From Sphingobacterium deserti (GTDB lineage Bacteria; Bacteroidota; Bacteroidia; Sphingobacteriales; Sphingobacteriaceae), in assembly GCF_000757725.1 (NCBI RefSeq), contig NZ_JJMU01000054.1:1-64000 (forward strand): a stretch of DNA of 64,000 nucleotides, given 5' to 3'. Every line of letters begins with the position of its first letter. Position 1 is the first letter of the stretch. This document shows, piece after piece, positions 27,241 through 37,708 of this stretch. Made by a program: the position numbers and the translations under genes. The notes beneath the pieces are model-generated. The model searched no databases, was not told the origin of the DNA, and saw only the letters and a program-made list of their open reading frames with translations.

Positions 27241-28659
27241 ATGCTATATATACAAACACAACGGTCCGCCAGTTTCGGGATTTTAATAATAAGCTGTCTA
27301 GCTTTTATATGCTGCCACACGCATGTGAGGTCACGGACAGGAGTCTCAGCTGTTGAAAAATTACACGCGTCCGCCAGACCCAATGTGATTATTGTTATGG
27401 CCGATGATTTGGACAGTAGACAGCTGAGCTGTTATGGCGGTGTGAATTTGAAAACTACCCATATCGATAGGCTGGCGAAGGAGGGATTGCAATTCAACAA
27501 CTTGATTGCGTCTGAAGCGATGTGTGTACCCACACGCGCATCTTTATTTACTGGACTTTACCCAGCTAGACACGGCGCTTACCAAAATCATAAACCAGTT
27601 ATTGATACGCTAAAAAGTGTTGCGCACTATTTGTCCGACTTGGGTTATCGGGTGGGCTTGAGCGGCAAAGACCATGTCACGAAACCTACGTCTTCTTTTC
27701 CATTTACAATTGTTCCAGGGTTTGAAACAAATTGTGTAGCGGAAACAGACGAATATTTTTTGGATAGCATTGCAGATTTTATACAAGATGAAGGTCCCTA
27801 TTGCCTTTTCCTAATGAGTATCAACCCGCATGCACCTTGGACTGTCGGTAATCCGGATGAGTTTGATCCGAAACAGTTAAAATTACCGGCGCATTGGGTA
27901 GATACTGAACAAACACGGAAGCAATTTGCAAAGTATTTGGCTGAGGTACGCCGTTTGGATAATCAGGTGGGCGAAGTGTTAGCTCTATTGGAGCGGCAGG
28001 GCCAGCTTGATAATACCATTGTAGTTTTTTTAGGGGAGCAGGGGCCGCAGTTTCCCGGAGGTAAATGGACGTTGTACGATAATGGGCAAAGAAGCTCTAT
28101 GCTCATCCGCTGGCCGGGTGTTGTAGAATCATTATCTAAGACAGATGCTATCGTGCAATATGAAGATATCACGCCTACGCTAATTGACATTGCAGGGGGA
28201 AAGCCAGCACGTGGTCTTGATGGGAGAAGCTTTCGAAAGGTGTTAAAAAGTCCGGGTAAGACGCATCGGGATTTTGCTTACGGCATCCATAATAACATTC
28301 CGGAAGGGCCAGCTTTTCCCATCCGCAGTGTGCGTGACCAACGTTACAAATTAATTTGGAACATTAATCCGGACAGCCTTTATCACATTAAATTCATGAC
28401 CAATACGTCCAATAAAGGTCAAGTGTTTACGTCTTGGAATAAGCTTGCTGCTACTGATACGCACGCTCGACTCTTAACAGATCGTATCGTTAAGCATCCA
28501 GAATTTGAATTTTATGATCTGCTGCACGACCCAGATGAGTTGCATAACTTGGCAAAAGATAAAGCTTATCAAAAAATTATGGGCAAAATGCATCAGCAGC
28601 TGCGGCAGTGGATGAAGGCACAGCATGATCTTGGCGTTGGCATGGATACACCTTTCTAA
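27241..28659 (+). CDS. Exported type I sulfatase (formylglycine-dependent)
   Basis: Hydrolyses sulfate esters or sulfamates, here probably on a polysaccharide. Metal ligands are in IIVMADDLD (near 50-57). The activation signature MCVPTRASLFTG (Cys 95, Arg 99) is of the Cys type, so the Cys must be converted to formylglycine by a separate maturase not in this window. The N-terminus (ILIISCLAFICCH) is a hydrophobic signal, possibly lipoprotein. The 472 residues and the NPHAPW and FLGEQGPQFPGGKW segments resemble the heparan N-sulfatase/iduronate sulfatase-like branch. It sits alone on the plus strand between two SusC/SusD operons and faces the second one tail to tail. Confidence 0.9.
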   Translation: MLYIQTQRSASFGILIISCLAFICCHTHVRSRTGVSAVEKLHASARPNVIIVMADDLDSRQLSCYGGVNLKTTHIDRLAKEGLQFNNLIASEAMCVPTRASLFTGLYPARHGAYQNHKPVIDTLKSVAHYLSDLGYRVGLSGKDHVTKPTSSFPFTIVPGFETNCVAETDEYFLDSIADFIQDEGPYCLFLMSINPHAPWTVGNPDEFDPKQLKLPAHWVDTEQTRKQFAKYLAEVRRLDNQVGEVLALLERQGQLDNTIVVFLGEQGPQFPGGKWTLYDNGQRSSMLIRWPGVVESLSKTDAIVQYEDITPTLIDIAGGKPARGLDGRSFRKVLKSPGKTHRDFAYGIHNNIPEGPAFPIRSVRDQRYKLIWNINPDSLYHIKFMTNTSNKGQVFTSWNKLAATDTHARLLTDRIVKHPEFEFYDLLHDPDELHNLAKDKAYQKIMGKMHQQLRQWMKAQHDLGVGMDTPF

Positions 28660-28693
28660 AGTATAGAAAAGCCCAACAGTTAGACAAAGAAAA

Positions 28694-28733
28694 GCACGCG
28701 TTTCAAGCTTGCAGTAAGCTGTGAAACGCGTGC
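28694..28733. terminator. Bidirectional hairpin between sulfatase and the second susD
   Basis: GCACGCGTTTCA (28694-28705) and TGAAACGCGTGC (28722-28733) form a perfect 12-base stem. AGCTT/AAGCT inside extend it around a GCAGT loop with one bulged G. It lies between convergent stops (28659 and 28770). Confidence 0.85.
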
Positions 28734-28769
28734 GCGTGATACGACTTTGAAAGATAAATTGCCTGCTAA

Positions 28770-30767
28770 TTACTCTGTGCTGTTTTCATCGGCTACGGCA
28801 TCTTCCCAGTTTTCCCACTTCGGCGTTGCTGCGTTATACCCATCGTAGCCAAAATTTTGGCTGAGCTGCCCACGTTTATTGCCCGTGATGGCTGCTTCGG
28901 GAATAGGCCAATACATATTCTTTTTGTCCATTGTGTAATTCGGGTTGCTATTTCCAGTGGAATTGATTTGGATAGGCCCCTTATTATACATACTGTAATG
29001 GACAATACGTTGGTACCAGTAGCTTCCGCCTTGGGAATCTGTTCCCGCCTGTTTGTCAAATGTTTCTAGCGAATATGTGTTTCCCCATTCGTCTGGGCGA
29101 CCGCTACGCGCCAGGCATACCGATACTCTTTTTAACTCCACATTACGCCATTCTTCCCAATACAGCTCCCGGGCGCGCTCGTTCATAATATCGCCTATGG
29201 TTACCGCGCCTTGGTAAAGCTGCGTACATTGGGCCCTTCGCCTGATGATATTTAGATCATCCTTAATTGTTCCATCGCCAGGGTTAAGGTAGAATTTGGC
29301 TTCCGCGCGTAGGAGGTAAGCTTCCGCTAAACGATACAGATACCAATCTGCTGTCGAGCCGTTGGTGGCTCCGCGGTGGCCGTCCGAACCAACAATGTTA
29401 GCCTCGCTAACGGGATCGTCTAGGTAAAACTTATAATGCGGCACATCAAACCACCGACGAATTGTATCGCTACATAACAAACGTCCATTGTCAAAAAGCA
29501 TAAGTGGTTTTCCAAATTCTGTCGATGTTTTATTATTTACTTTGTAATCTTCCATACGGATCCAATTTCCACTGGCTGAACTGTGTCGCAAATCCGTGGC
29601 ATCCATAGCGCCATTGACACGCCATAAGGCCTTTGTTTGAAAGCTGGTGGGTCTGAACGTTGCGATACCGCGCCCGAAAGCCCGCATATAATCATACGTT
29701 GGATTGTAATCTCCCGTGTTACGACGTATGTTTAAAAGGGCTTGCTTACCATCTTTTGTTTGTATGCGATTATCAAACACGAAAGGGTATAGGATACGCA
29801 TGGTTAGCATTTTTACAAACGATTCCGCTTCGGCACCACGATTGGGCATGCCCATAATAACTTCCCGATTTGCTGCAATAAGCTTATTTTCCGGGCGGTG
29901 CATGTCCCAGATCACATTTCTCGTAATCGGCCATGTCCGCGCCTCACCACCGTCGTTAAAAGTTCCGAAACTATTCTCCATAAGAGCATAGCCCGACTCG
30001 TTGATGATGATATCCGTTTGTTCCTTTGCTTTTGCATATTCGCCTATGGCTAGGTAGCATTTGGCCAGTAGCATACGACAGGCGCCTTTATTGACAACGC
30101 CCACCAACCCAACTTCGCTTTGATTAGGCACCCACTGCACGGCAAGTTCCATATCACGGGTGATCATCTGTAAGATCGCATCACGCTGTGTGCTGCGGTA
30201 ATTCTGTTTTGGAGCTTCCAAAAGAGTGGCTACTAGAGGTACATCACCAAACTGAAAAACGAGCGCCATGTACCGAAACGCGCGGTGGAAGTAAGCCCTG
30301 CCTTTATATGCATTTTTGGTAGCCTCATCAATTTCCTGAACACCATCAACATAGTGAATAACGGTATTGGCAAACATAATGCCTTTGTACGTTTCCTCCC
30401 AAAGGTACCAGATGCTGTTTGTGCGGTCTATGTTTTGGTAGGAAGTTTCACTTGTTGGCGTCAGCATATTGGCAATGTCACAAAGCATATTGCGCTTGTC
30501 TGTAGCTGCAGCAACCATAAGCTCAGAGAAGATATATTCCGTACCCATGGTGAGCATCTCGTTATGGTCGGTCGCCCAATACAGTTTCAGATGCCTATCC
30601 GCTATCGCCATCGCTGACATTAGGCCTGCTTCCGTTGTAAATGTAGCATTAGGCTCGTAAAAAGATAAGGGTTTTGGTGTTAAGAAGTCTCGACTGCAAC
30701 TGCCGGTCAATAGCATACTAGCCATCAAGAGCGCGAATGATATGGTGTTTACTTTTTTAAATTTCAT
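28770..30767 (-). CDS. SusD/RagB-family outer-membrane lipoprotein
   Basis: A lipobox (MLLTGSC) begins a 665-residue SusD-fold protein (ETYKGIMFANTVIHYVDG, GRAYFHRAFRYMALVFQFGDVP, ARELYWEEWRNVELKRVS). It forms the binding lid for the SusC encoded 35 bases upstream on the same strand. Unlike the first operon, this one has no surface-protein or hydrolase genes attached; it ends at the convergent hairpin after this gene. It diverges clearly from the first SusD, so a different ligand or fragment size is likely. Confidence 0.92.
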   Translation of the reverse strand: MKFKKVNTISFALLMASMLLTGSCSRDFLTPKPLSFYEPNATFTTEAGLMSAMAIADRHLKLYWATDHNEMLTMGTEYIFSELMVAAATDKRNMLCDIANMLTPTSETSYQNIDRTNSIWYLWEETYKGIMFANTVIHYVDGVQEIDEATKNAYKGRAYFHRAFRYMALVFQFGDVPLVATLLEAPKQNYRSTQRDAILQMITRDMELAVQWVPNQSEVGLVGVVNKGACRMLLAKCYLAIGEYAKAKEQTDIIINESGYALMENSFGTFNDGGEARTWPITRNVIWDMHRPENKLIAANREVIMGMPNRGAEAESFVKMLTMRILYPFVFDNRIQTKDGKQALLNIRRNTGDYNPTYDYMRAFGRGIATFRPTSFQTKALWRVNGAMDATDLRHSSASGNWIRMEDYKVNNKTSTEFGKPLMLFDNGRLLCSDTIRRWFDVPHYKFYLDDPVSEANIVGSDGHRGATNGSTADWYLYRLAEAYLLRAEAKFYLNPGDGTIKDDLNIIRRRAQCTQLYQGAVTIGDIMNERARELYWEEWRNVELKRVSVCLARSGRPDEWGNTYSLETFDKQAGTDSQGGSYWYQRIVHYSMYNKGPIQINSTGNSNPNYTMDKKNMYWPIPEAAITGNKRGQLSQNFGYDGYNAATPKWENWEDAVADENSTE

Positions 30768-30802
30768 CGTTGAATAATTTATAAACGCAAGAGCGTTCTG
30801 GA

Positions 30803-33800
30803 TTAAAAAACAAGGTTCAGACCAAGGTTGTACAATCGTGTTGCTAAGCCACCGCCTTGATCGAAAGCGGGATTTGCTTCTGGATCACCGTATTCCCAGT
30901 CCTTGGCCCAAGTAGCAACATTGCGGATGGTGCCAAATATTTTAACCCGGTTGATGTTATAGCGGGATGTCCAGGCATGTGGCAAGGTGTAGCCGACTGA
31001 TATATTCTCAAGTCGGATGAACGACCGGTCATACAGTTTTCCTGCACCCGCGGCACCCGTAGGACCAGCAGCTTCAATACGACCATATTCATTTGTTGGG
31101 TTATCCGGTGTCCAATATTCCTTCGCCGGCAGATTGGCCATGCCATACTGCATTCTACCACCGTTATCATCGTTATTCAGGTAATCACCGAATAAGCTTT
31201 TATGTCCGGCGTAGGAATAGATGTTGAATGAAAAATTTAAGTTCTTCCACAGAATAAACTCGTTACGCATTGACCAGTGGTAAGGGGCGATGCTCTGACC
31301 GAGAAACTCTTTGTCAAAATTATTGTAAACGTGCGTCACGGTTCCATTGGCATTCACCACATCATCTGCTGTATAGTTATTTGCGACCTTAGGGTCACCG
31401 GGCTTTTGCCCATAACGAGCCGCCTCCTCCACTTCGTTGGATTGCCAGATACCCGTAACACGATAGTTCCATATAACGCCGATAGGCTTGCCGATAAACC
31501 AATTGTTTTGTAGATCGTCCGACTCTTTCCGACCTACTACGTTACCTTGATCATCCAACACATCTACGTAGTCATAGTATAAATGTTTGATGGTATTCTT
31601 GTTGTAGGAGAAACCAAGTGTTGTAGACCATTGGAAATTGTCTTTCCGGATATTGACTGTGTTTAACGCTAATTCAATACCGCTATTGTCTACCCTTCCG
31701 AGGTTGGTAGCGATGCCTTGAAAACCAGTAAAGCTAGCGAGGCGCTCCGTCATAATCATATCCTGCGTCATGGTCTTGTAATACTCAAACGTACCCGAGA
31801 TACGATCATTCAAAAAGCCAAAATCAAGACCTACATTATAAGAATCCGTTTTTTCCCAGCGTAAATTTGGATTAGCGAGTCGATCCATCATGAGATAGCG
31901 ATAGAGCGATAAGTCGCCGGTTGAATTGATATACCCATGCATTCGGCCTGCGCCGGCAGAAAGGTTAGCGAGTGCAAAGTAGGGGTTGCCAAGGGCGCGG
32001 TTTCCGTTCTCTCCATAAGAGAGTCGTAACTTACCGGAGTTCATGATGTCTCCCCATTTGAAGAACTTTTCGTTGGTGAAAGACCAAGCGCCCGAGATGG
32101 AACGGAAAGTTGCATAGGGATTAGATGTGCCAAATGCAGATGAGCCGTCGCGACGGATAGAAGCGGTTACTAAATAGCGGTCGTCGTAGGAATAGAAAAG
32201 ACGTCCTAAAAGACCATCCGCAGTTTCTTGTGTGTCATCATTGAAGAAATTACTATCCTCCTTAGATCCATAACCTACGTTGTGAAATCCGAGGGCGTCC
32301 GACGGGAGTATATTACGCGCTTCGATTCGATCGCGCCACAATCTAAGTTCTTCCGCTTCTTGAACGAGTGTTACGGTAAAGCGATGTTTATCGGCAAATG
32401 TCTGATCCCAGGTAATGGTGTTGTTAAGCGACCAGTCCAGCCGTTTCGCTTGTTCACGATTTGCGCCCCGTGTGGCGGGGTTTGATCCGGGTAGTTCTGC
32501 CGACATGAAATATCGATCATAGAAAAATTGAAAACGTGGCGAAGCGTTAAATGCATACGTAATATTAAATGGCAACTTAATCTTTGCATAGACGATGCTG
32601 TTTAGCACTGTATATCCCTTGTCCAATTCCAAGTATTGGCGCTGGAAATCGTAGTTGTAGCCGCGTTGGCTATATTCTGCGCTCAACGGGAATTGCGTGG
32701 GGTTGCCAAACTCATCTCCATAATCAGCGAACGGACTGTTACGCATAGATTGATCCAAATCTATACCCACATTTCCATCCGATCGGTCTTGGAAATTAAC
32801 GTTTGCACCTACTTCAAACCAGTTGGTTATTTTCGTGTCTACTTTCATATTGGCGCGAATAGCGCGGTAAGCATCACTTACCTCAGCGCCTTGGTTTTTC
32901 AGGTAGCCCATAGAAAGGTAGTAGTTCGTGCGGTCGCTTGCTCCACTTACACTGATGTTATAATCTTGATCGAATCCGCTCCGATACGTGCGATCGCGCC
33001 AATTCTCTGTTTTGCCGTCAAGAAAATTCTGCAATATATTTCCCTGAAAGCCCAATCTTCTCGCCCAGATACTTAAGTCAGACTGATCGCCCACATTTTG
33101 GTCATAGGCGCGCCAGTCTTCCACGGCAACGGAAGAGGGCAAGCGATCTGGGCGAACAAAGTATCCGGGTCTATTGTTGTATCCTCCACCTTGGTACGCT
33201 TCGTAGGCACCTGTTTCAGGATTCACGCCGTAGGTATTTTTGGTTAGCCAGTCTTCGCGATGCTGTAAGTAATCCTCTGTGCTGAACCGCTCCCGAATTT
33301 TGGCAACCGTAGTTGTACCAATGTTGCTGGTTAAATTGATGACAGGTTTCCCCTGCTTACCCTTTTTGGTGCTGATGATAATAACGCCGCTTGCTGATTT
33401 GGATCCGTAGATCGCAGCGGCTGAAGCGTCTTTAAGAACGTCGATTTGCTCAATGTCATCGGGGTTTATTTCGGAGAGTTCCCCATAAAATGGCATACCA
33501 TCCAAAATCAACAGTGGGCTGTTGCGGTTTCCTGCATCAAAAACGGAACGTTGGCCGCGTATGTTGATACCACCACCGCCCTTTGCGGATGCGTTGTACC
33601 CTACGCGAATACCCGGCGTGCCGCGAAGAATATCTTGAACGGTCTTCGGGTTTTCGTTTGCAATCTTATCGGGGCGAATTTGGATGATCGAGCCCGTCAG
33701 ATCTTTCTTCTGCATGGCACCGTAACCCACGACTACAACCTCTTCAAGAGATTCATTTGTCGAGGTGAGGGTAATTTGTAATGTGCGCCTGCTTTGCAAT

Positions 33801-34075
33801 GGGATAGTTTGGGTTGCATAGCCCACCGAAGAGATAAGTAAAACCGCGTTGGCTGGCGCCTCTATGGTGAATTTCCCCTCGAGGTCCGAACTTGTCGCTA
33901 CATCAGTGTTCTGTATTTTAATGACCGCACCTTGTACGGAAGTTTCCGTTTGCGCATCCGTCACTGTACCTGTTACGGACAGGTTTTGCGCCCAGGTAAG
34001 CATCGGTATAAGGAGGATGCATAGCGATAACAGGAAGTCTTTTTGTTTCACAAACTTACAGGTATGCCGTAGCAT
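30803..34075 (-). CDS. SusC/RagA-family TonB-dependent outer-membrane transporter
   Basis: Transporter with signal peptide (FLLSLCILLIPMLTWAQ), a carboxypeptidase-D-regulatory-like domain (LSVTGTVTDAQTETSVQGA), the SusC plug signature (EEVVVVGYGAMQKKDLTGSI, DVLKDASAAAIYGSKSASGV) and a C-terminal barrel. The frame runs to an ATG at 34090; the ATG at 34075 (MLRHTCKF) is a little more plausible for the signal peptide but not certain. Together with the SusD downstream it forms a two-gene importer, divergent from the sensor kinase at 34515 that probably controls it. Confidence 0.94.
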   Translation of the reverse strand: MLRHTCKFVKQKDFLLSLCILLIPMLTWAQNLSVTGTVTDAQTETSVQGAVIKIQNTDVATSSDLEGKFTIEAPANAVLLISSVGYATQTIPLQSRRTLQITLTSTNESLEEVVVVGYGAMQKKDLTGSIIQIRPDKIANENPKTVQDILRGTPGIRVGYNASAKGGGGINIRGQRSVFDAGNRNSPLLILDGMPFYGELSEINPDDIEQIDVLKDASAAAIYGSKSASGVIIISTKKGKQGKPVINLTSNIGTTTVAKIRERFSTEDYLQHREDWLTKNTYGVNPETGAYEAYQGGGYNNRPGYFVRPDRLPSSVAVEDWRAYDQNVGDQSDLSIWARRLGFQGNILQNFLDGKTENWRDRTYRSGFDQDYNISVSGASDRTNYYLSMGYLKNQGAEVSDAYRAIRANMKVDTKITNWFEVGANVNFQDRSDGNVGIDLDQSMRNSPFADYGDEFGNPTQFPLSAEYSQRGYNYDFQRQYLELDKGYTVLNSIVYAKIKLPFNITYAFNASPRFQFFYDRYFMSAELPGSNPATRGANREQAKRLDWSLNNTITWDQTFADKHRFTVTLVQEAEELRLWRDRIEARNILPSDALGFHNVGYGSKEDSNFFNDDTQETADGLLGRLFYSYDDRYLVTASIRRDGSSAFGTSNPYATFRSISGAWSFTNEKFFKWGDIMNSGKLRLSYGENGNRALGNPYFALANLSAGAGRMHGYINSTGDLSLYRYLMMDRLANPNLRWEKTDSYNVGLDFGFLNDRISGTFEYYKTMTQDMIMTERLASFTGFQGIATNLGRVDNSGIELALNTVNIRKDNFQWSTTLGFSYNKNTIKHLYYDYVDVLDDQGNVVGRKESDDLQNNWFIGKPIGVIWNYRVTGIWQSNEVEEAARYGQKPGDPKVANNYTADDVVNANGTVTHVYNNFDKEFLGQSIAPYHWSMRNEFILWKNLNFSFNIYSYAGHKSLFGDYLNNDDNGGRMQYGMANLPAKEYWTPDNPTNEYGRIEAAGPTGAAGAGKLYDRSFIRLENISVGYTLPHAWTSRYNINRVKIFGTIRNVATWAKDWEYGDPEANPAFDQGGGLATRLYNLGLNLVF

Positions 34076-34090
34076 GTAGGTGTTTATCAT

Positions 34091-34514
34091 AGGTTTATAT
34101 TTAGAAGTTTATCATGTTAGGTTTTTGTCGGCAAGTATTGGATGTCGCTGGGCATCCCTATTCGTCATATTTACATAAGCATTCTCCTCGTTTTGGTATC
34201 TCATCATCACGCAAATTTTTCCGTTGGCATTCAGGTTTATAGATACTCCGTTGGTAGGAGTAACGGTTCATAGCGCAGGAAAAAGTATTGTGCTGTGTTT
34301 ATAAATGCGTTAACTATATTTCAAAGTAAAGCAATGCCTATTGTAAAATTTGTTCATCTTTTTGTCGATGCGTCTCAAAATGCATTTCGAAGATTTTAGG
34401 CTAGTGGAATCATTGTTTCTTAAGGCGGCTTTAACAACCACTAGCGGCAATAAATCTGCTTTAATGGAGTTGTAACTTCTCCCCCGAATTGTATATATTT
34501 GGATATTATAAACT
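34091..34514. promoter_or_regulatory. Divergent control region of the second susC and the sensor kinase
   Basis: No gene is visible. On the minus strand TTACTTTG (34322-34329) repeats the box seen upstream of the first susC. On the plus strand TATATTTG (34494-34501) matches the Bacteroidota -7 consensus TAnnTTTG, with TTG at 34470-34472 twenty-one bases earlier; this would start transcription only a few bases before the kinase ATG at 34515. The middle holds no clear inverted repeats. Confidence 0.4.
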
Positions 34515-37500
34515 ATGCGAAGCCTAATCTTATTGATCTTTATTGAAGTCCTTTCATTTGCTACCGCATTTATATGTCGGGGACAGGATCAATATTATTT
34601 CAAGCATTATCAAACGGAAGATGGCTTAGCGCACAATTCCGTTTCTGCCATTATGCAGGACAGCAAAGGCTTAATTTGGGTGGCTACACGCGGCGGATTA
34701 AACCGCTTTGACGGGTATAACTTTAAAAGTTTTCGCAATAAGCATGACAAGTATGGCTACCTAGGAAATAATATTATCACGGCGTTAGCGGAGGATAACA
34801 ACGGGATGTTATGGATAGGTACGGGGCGAGGCATCTTTTGCTACGATCCATTCAAGGAAGTGTTTACCATGCTTAAAACGGTGCCTGACTCCTATGTTAG
34901 TCATCTGCAGGTAGATCGTCATAACAACCTCTGGTTTTCACTGAACGCCGAGCTACACCAATATGATATTGCCCAGCAGCATTTAGAAAACTTGAGGATT
35001 CAAGCTTCCTGTATCAGTATTGATCAACAAAGAAATGCACTTTGGATAGGAAACCATCAAGGCTCTATTACGGTATACGACATTGACCGACGGCAGCAAG
35101 CTACTATTCCCGTACTTGGGCAGCATATTCCGGAAAATTTAAGATCCATCAGTAAGATACTATTCACCGAGCGTAACGAGGTGCTGATAGGTTGCTTTAA
35201 ACAGGGGTTAAAATCATATGATTTAGGTACCCGTGAATTGAAATCTTTAAGGCTACGATCGCAGGCGAATGCCGATATATATGTTCGCGATCTAGCGCTT
35301 TCGGGAAGTGATGAATGCTGGGTGGCAACCGAATCTGGCATTTATATCTACAATTTAAAAACACAGCAGAGTATAAATTTACGTAAACATGCTGACGATC
35401 CGTACGCAATCGCTGATAATGCTGTATACAGTGTTTATCAGGATCGGGAAGGGGGCATGTGGGCTGGTACATTTTTCGGAGGGTTGAATTACTATTCACA
35501 AGAAAACGCACGCTTCAAAAAATACTATCCCGTGGCGGGTGTAAATGCCATCTCAGGAAGTGCTGTTCGAGAGATTTGTCCAGACAGTCAGGGAAATCTT
35601 TGGATAGGCACCGAAGACGGCGGGCTAAATAAGTTAAATTTAGGGAACGGACTATTTACCAATTACATGTATGCTACGGAAAAAGCGATGGTACCCTACC
35701 CAAATATTCACGGCATGCTAGCATCGGGTGACGATTTGTTTTTTGGACCCTATTACAACGGTTTGGAGATCCTCGATATAAAGAAAAATGTGGTGAAGAA
35801 TCGTTTTAAACTGATTGGCGAAAATGGTGGTCCGTCAAGTGATTTCGTACTCTCCGTATATGAAACGCGTGATCATACGATTCTTGTAGGAACGGGATAT
35901 GGCGGTTCTGGCCTGTTTACATTTGATAGAAAAAAGAACACGTTTGCCCGAGTAAAAGAAATCCCAACGAACAGTTATGTTTTTGACATCATTGAAGATA
36001 AGCAAGGTCGAATTTGGACCGGTAGCATCAATAAGGGGGCGTTCTTCTACCATCCTAAAACAGCTGAGAAAGGCAATGTTCGATTCTCCGATAAGGTCAA
36101 TGGAAAATATGTAGATGAATTTGCGGTGTATGGGATCTATGAGGATAGCGACCATTGCCTTTGGTTTACCACGGGTGGGGGTGGATTGATGAAAGTAAGT
36201 CCTGAAGGAAAGCTTCTTCAAAAAATTACCATGGAGCATGGCTTGCCGACCAACATACTTTTCCGTGTGCTTGAGGATGACGAGAAGCGACTTTGGATAA
36301 GTTCGCTAAAGGGGCTTATTTGCTATGATCGCCAAAGCGGTAACATAAAAACGTATACGAAAGCAAATGGATTGATCACCGATCAGTTTAATTTTAGTTC
36401 AGCCTACAAAGCGCCAAACGGCAAAATGTACTTTGGATCAGTGAAAGGACTGATTGTTTTTGATCCAAAAGATTTTCGACGAACGAGTTCCGGACCTGCA
36501 ACCTACATTACTGGCTTTCAGATTAACAACAAGGAAGTGGTTCCGGAAACGGAGAACAGTCCGCTCACACGCTCCGTGCTGTATACCGACACGATCGTTT
36601 TAAGCTATTTGCAAAATAATTTTAGTATTGAGTTTGCCGCCCTAAATTACGCCTCCCCAGAGGTGACAAGATATGCTTTTTTTATGAGTGGGCTGGACAG
36701 CAAAGGTACTTACCTGAGCAGGAATCGTAAAGCCTATTTTACCGATTTATCTCCCGGTGATTATACCTTCACCGTGAGGGCAAAATGTAATGTAGATAGT
36801 TGGATTGGCCAAGAACGCCGATTGCATATTAAGATTCTGCCACCATACTGGCGAACGGCCTACGCCTATGCCTCTTATGTGCTCATCTTCATTCTTGCTA
36901 TTGTTTATGGTGTGCGGGCTTACCATCGATATTTAGAACGTAAAAATCTCCAAAAGCAAAGGCTATTTGAACATGAGAAGGAAAAAGATGTCTATCGTGC
37001 AAAAATCGAATTCTTTACCAATATCGCCCATGAGATTCAAACACCGATTACGCTAATCGTGGGGCCGATAGAACTTATGGCTGGACGTGCAAAGGAAGAG
37101 TCGATGAAGAAAAGCTTAGCTATGGTGCAGCGAAACGCCAAACGGCTGGTAGAGTTGACCACGCAGCTATTAGATTTTCGAAAAACCGAGATTGATCAGT
37201 TTGGATTGAACTTCGTAAATACAGATATTAGTGCATTGCTTATGGAGCAGGTTTCCAATTTTATGCCGGAAGCGCAGCAACAACATATTAGCCTTATGGT
37301 GGATGTGCCAGCGGATCCGATATTAGGCTTTGCAGATAAAGAAGCGTTGGTCAAAATTTTTACAAATTTGCTTTCGAATGCTATAAAATATGCCGATAAA
37401 ATGGCCTCCGTAAAGTTATTTGTTGCAAATGATGGAAAGCAAGAATTTACCTTGCGGGTGCGCAACGATGGTAAAGGTATCCCCGCCGCATTGCGGGAAC

Positions 37501-37703
37501 GGGTGTTTGAGCCATTTTTTCGATTACGCGGAAATAATAGGCCCGGAACGGGGATAGGCCTTTCGCTCGCTAAATCCTTAACGGAATTGCATCATGGATC
37601 GTTGACACTGCTTCCTGACCATGAAGGACATGTTGTTTTCGAGCTTAAACTTCCCCTTCGCCACAAAATAGAATTTGAATTAAGTAGTTGGAAAAAAATG
37701 TAG
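34515..37703 (+). CDS. Reg_prop/Y_Y_Y sensor histidine kinase (kinase half of a split hybrid two-component system)
   Basis: Membrane sensor of polysaccharide fragments. After a signal peptide come two periplasmic seven-bladed propellers built of Reg_prop repeats (DSKGLIWVATRGGLNRFDG, DNNGMLWIGTGRGIFCYD and others), a Y_Y_Y domain (about 670-770), one membrane helix near 776-800, then HisKA (NIAHEIQTPITL, His near 839) and HATPase (NLLSNAIKYA, GTGIGLSLAK). The usual receiver and AraC domains of a hybrid two-component system are missing: the protein stops after the ATPase, and a separate receiver-AraC gene starts five bases later. The H-box reads AHEIQTP rather than the common SHELKTP. Confidence 0.93.
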   Translation: MRSLILLIFIEVLSFATAFICRGQDQYYFKHYQTEDGLAHNSVSAIMQDSKGLIWVATRGGLNRFDGYNFKSFRNKHDKYGYLGNNIITALAEDNNGMLWIGTGRGIFCYDPFKEVFTMLKTVPDSYVSHLQVDRHNNLWFSLNAELHQYDIAQQHLENLRIQASCISIDQQRNALWIGNHQGSITVYDIDRRQQATIPVLGQHIPENLRSISKILFTERNEVLIGCFKQGLKSYDLGTRELKSLRLRSQANADIYVRDLALSGSDECWVATESGIYIYNLKTQQSINLRKHADDPYAIADNAVYSVYQDREGGMWAGTFFGGLNYYSQENARFKKYYPVAGVNAISGSAVREICPDSQGNLWIGTEDGGLNKLNLGNGLFTNYMYATEKAMVPYPNIHGMLASGDDLFFGPYYNGLEILDIKKNVVKNRFKLIGENGGPSSDFVLSVYETRDHTILVGTGYGGSGLFTFDRKKNTFARVKEIPTNSYVFDIIEDKQGRIWTGSINKGAFFYHPKTAEKGNVRFSDKVNGKYVDEFAVYGIYEDSDHCLWFTTGGGGLMKVSPEGKLLQKITMEHGLPTNILFRVLEDDEKRLWISSLKGLICYDRQSGNIKTYTKANGLITDQFNFSSAYKAPNGKMYFGSVKGLIVFDPKDFRRTSSGPATYITGFQINNKEVVPETENSPLTRSVLYTDTIVLSYLQNNFSIEFAALNYASPEVTRYAFFMSGLDSKGTYLSRNRKAYFTDLSPGDYTFTVRAKCNVDSWIGQERRLHIKILPPYWRTAYAYASYVLIFILAIVYGVRAYHRYLERKNLQKQRLFEHEKEKDVYRAKIEFFTNIAHEIQTPITLIVGPIELMAGRAKEESMKKSLAMVQRNAKRLVELTTQLLDFRKTEIDQFGLNFVNTDISALLMEQVSNFMPEAQQQHISLMVDVPADPILGFADKEALVKIFTNLLSNAIKYADKMASVKLFVANDGKQEFTLRVRNDGKGIPAALRERVFEPFFRLRGNNRPGTGIGLSLAKSLTELHHGSLTLLPDHEGHVVFELKLPLRHKIEFELSSWKKM

Positions 37704-37708
37704 AAGGT

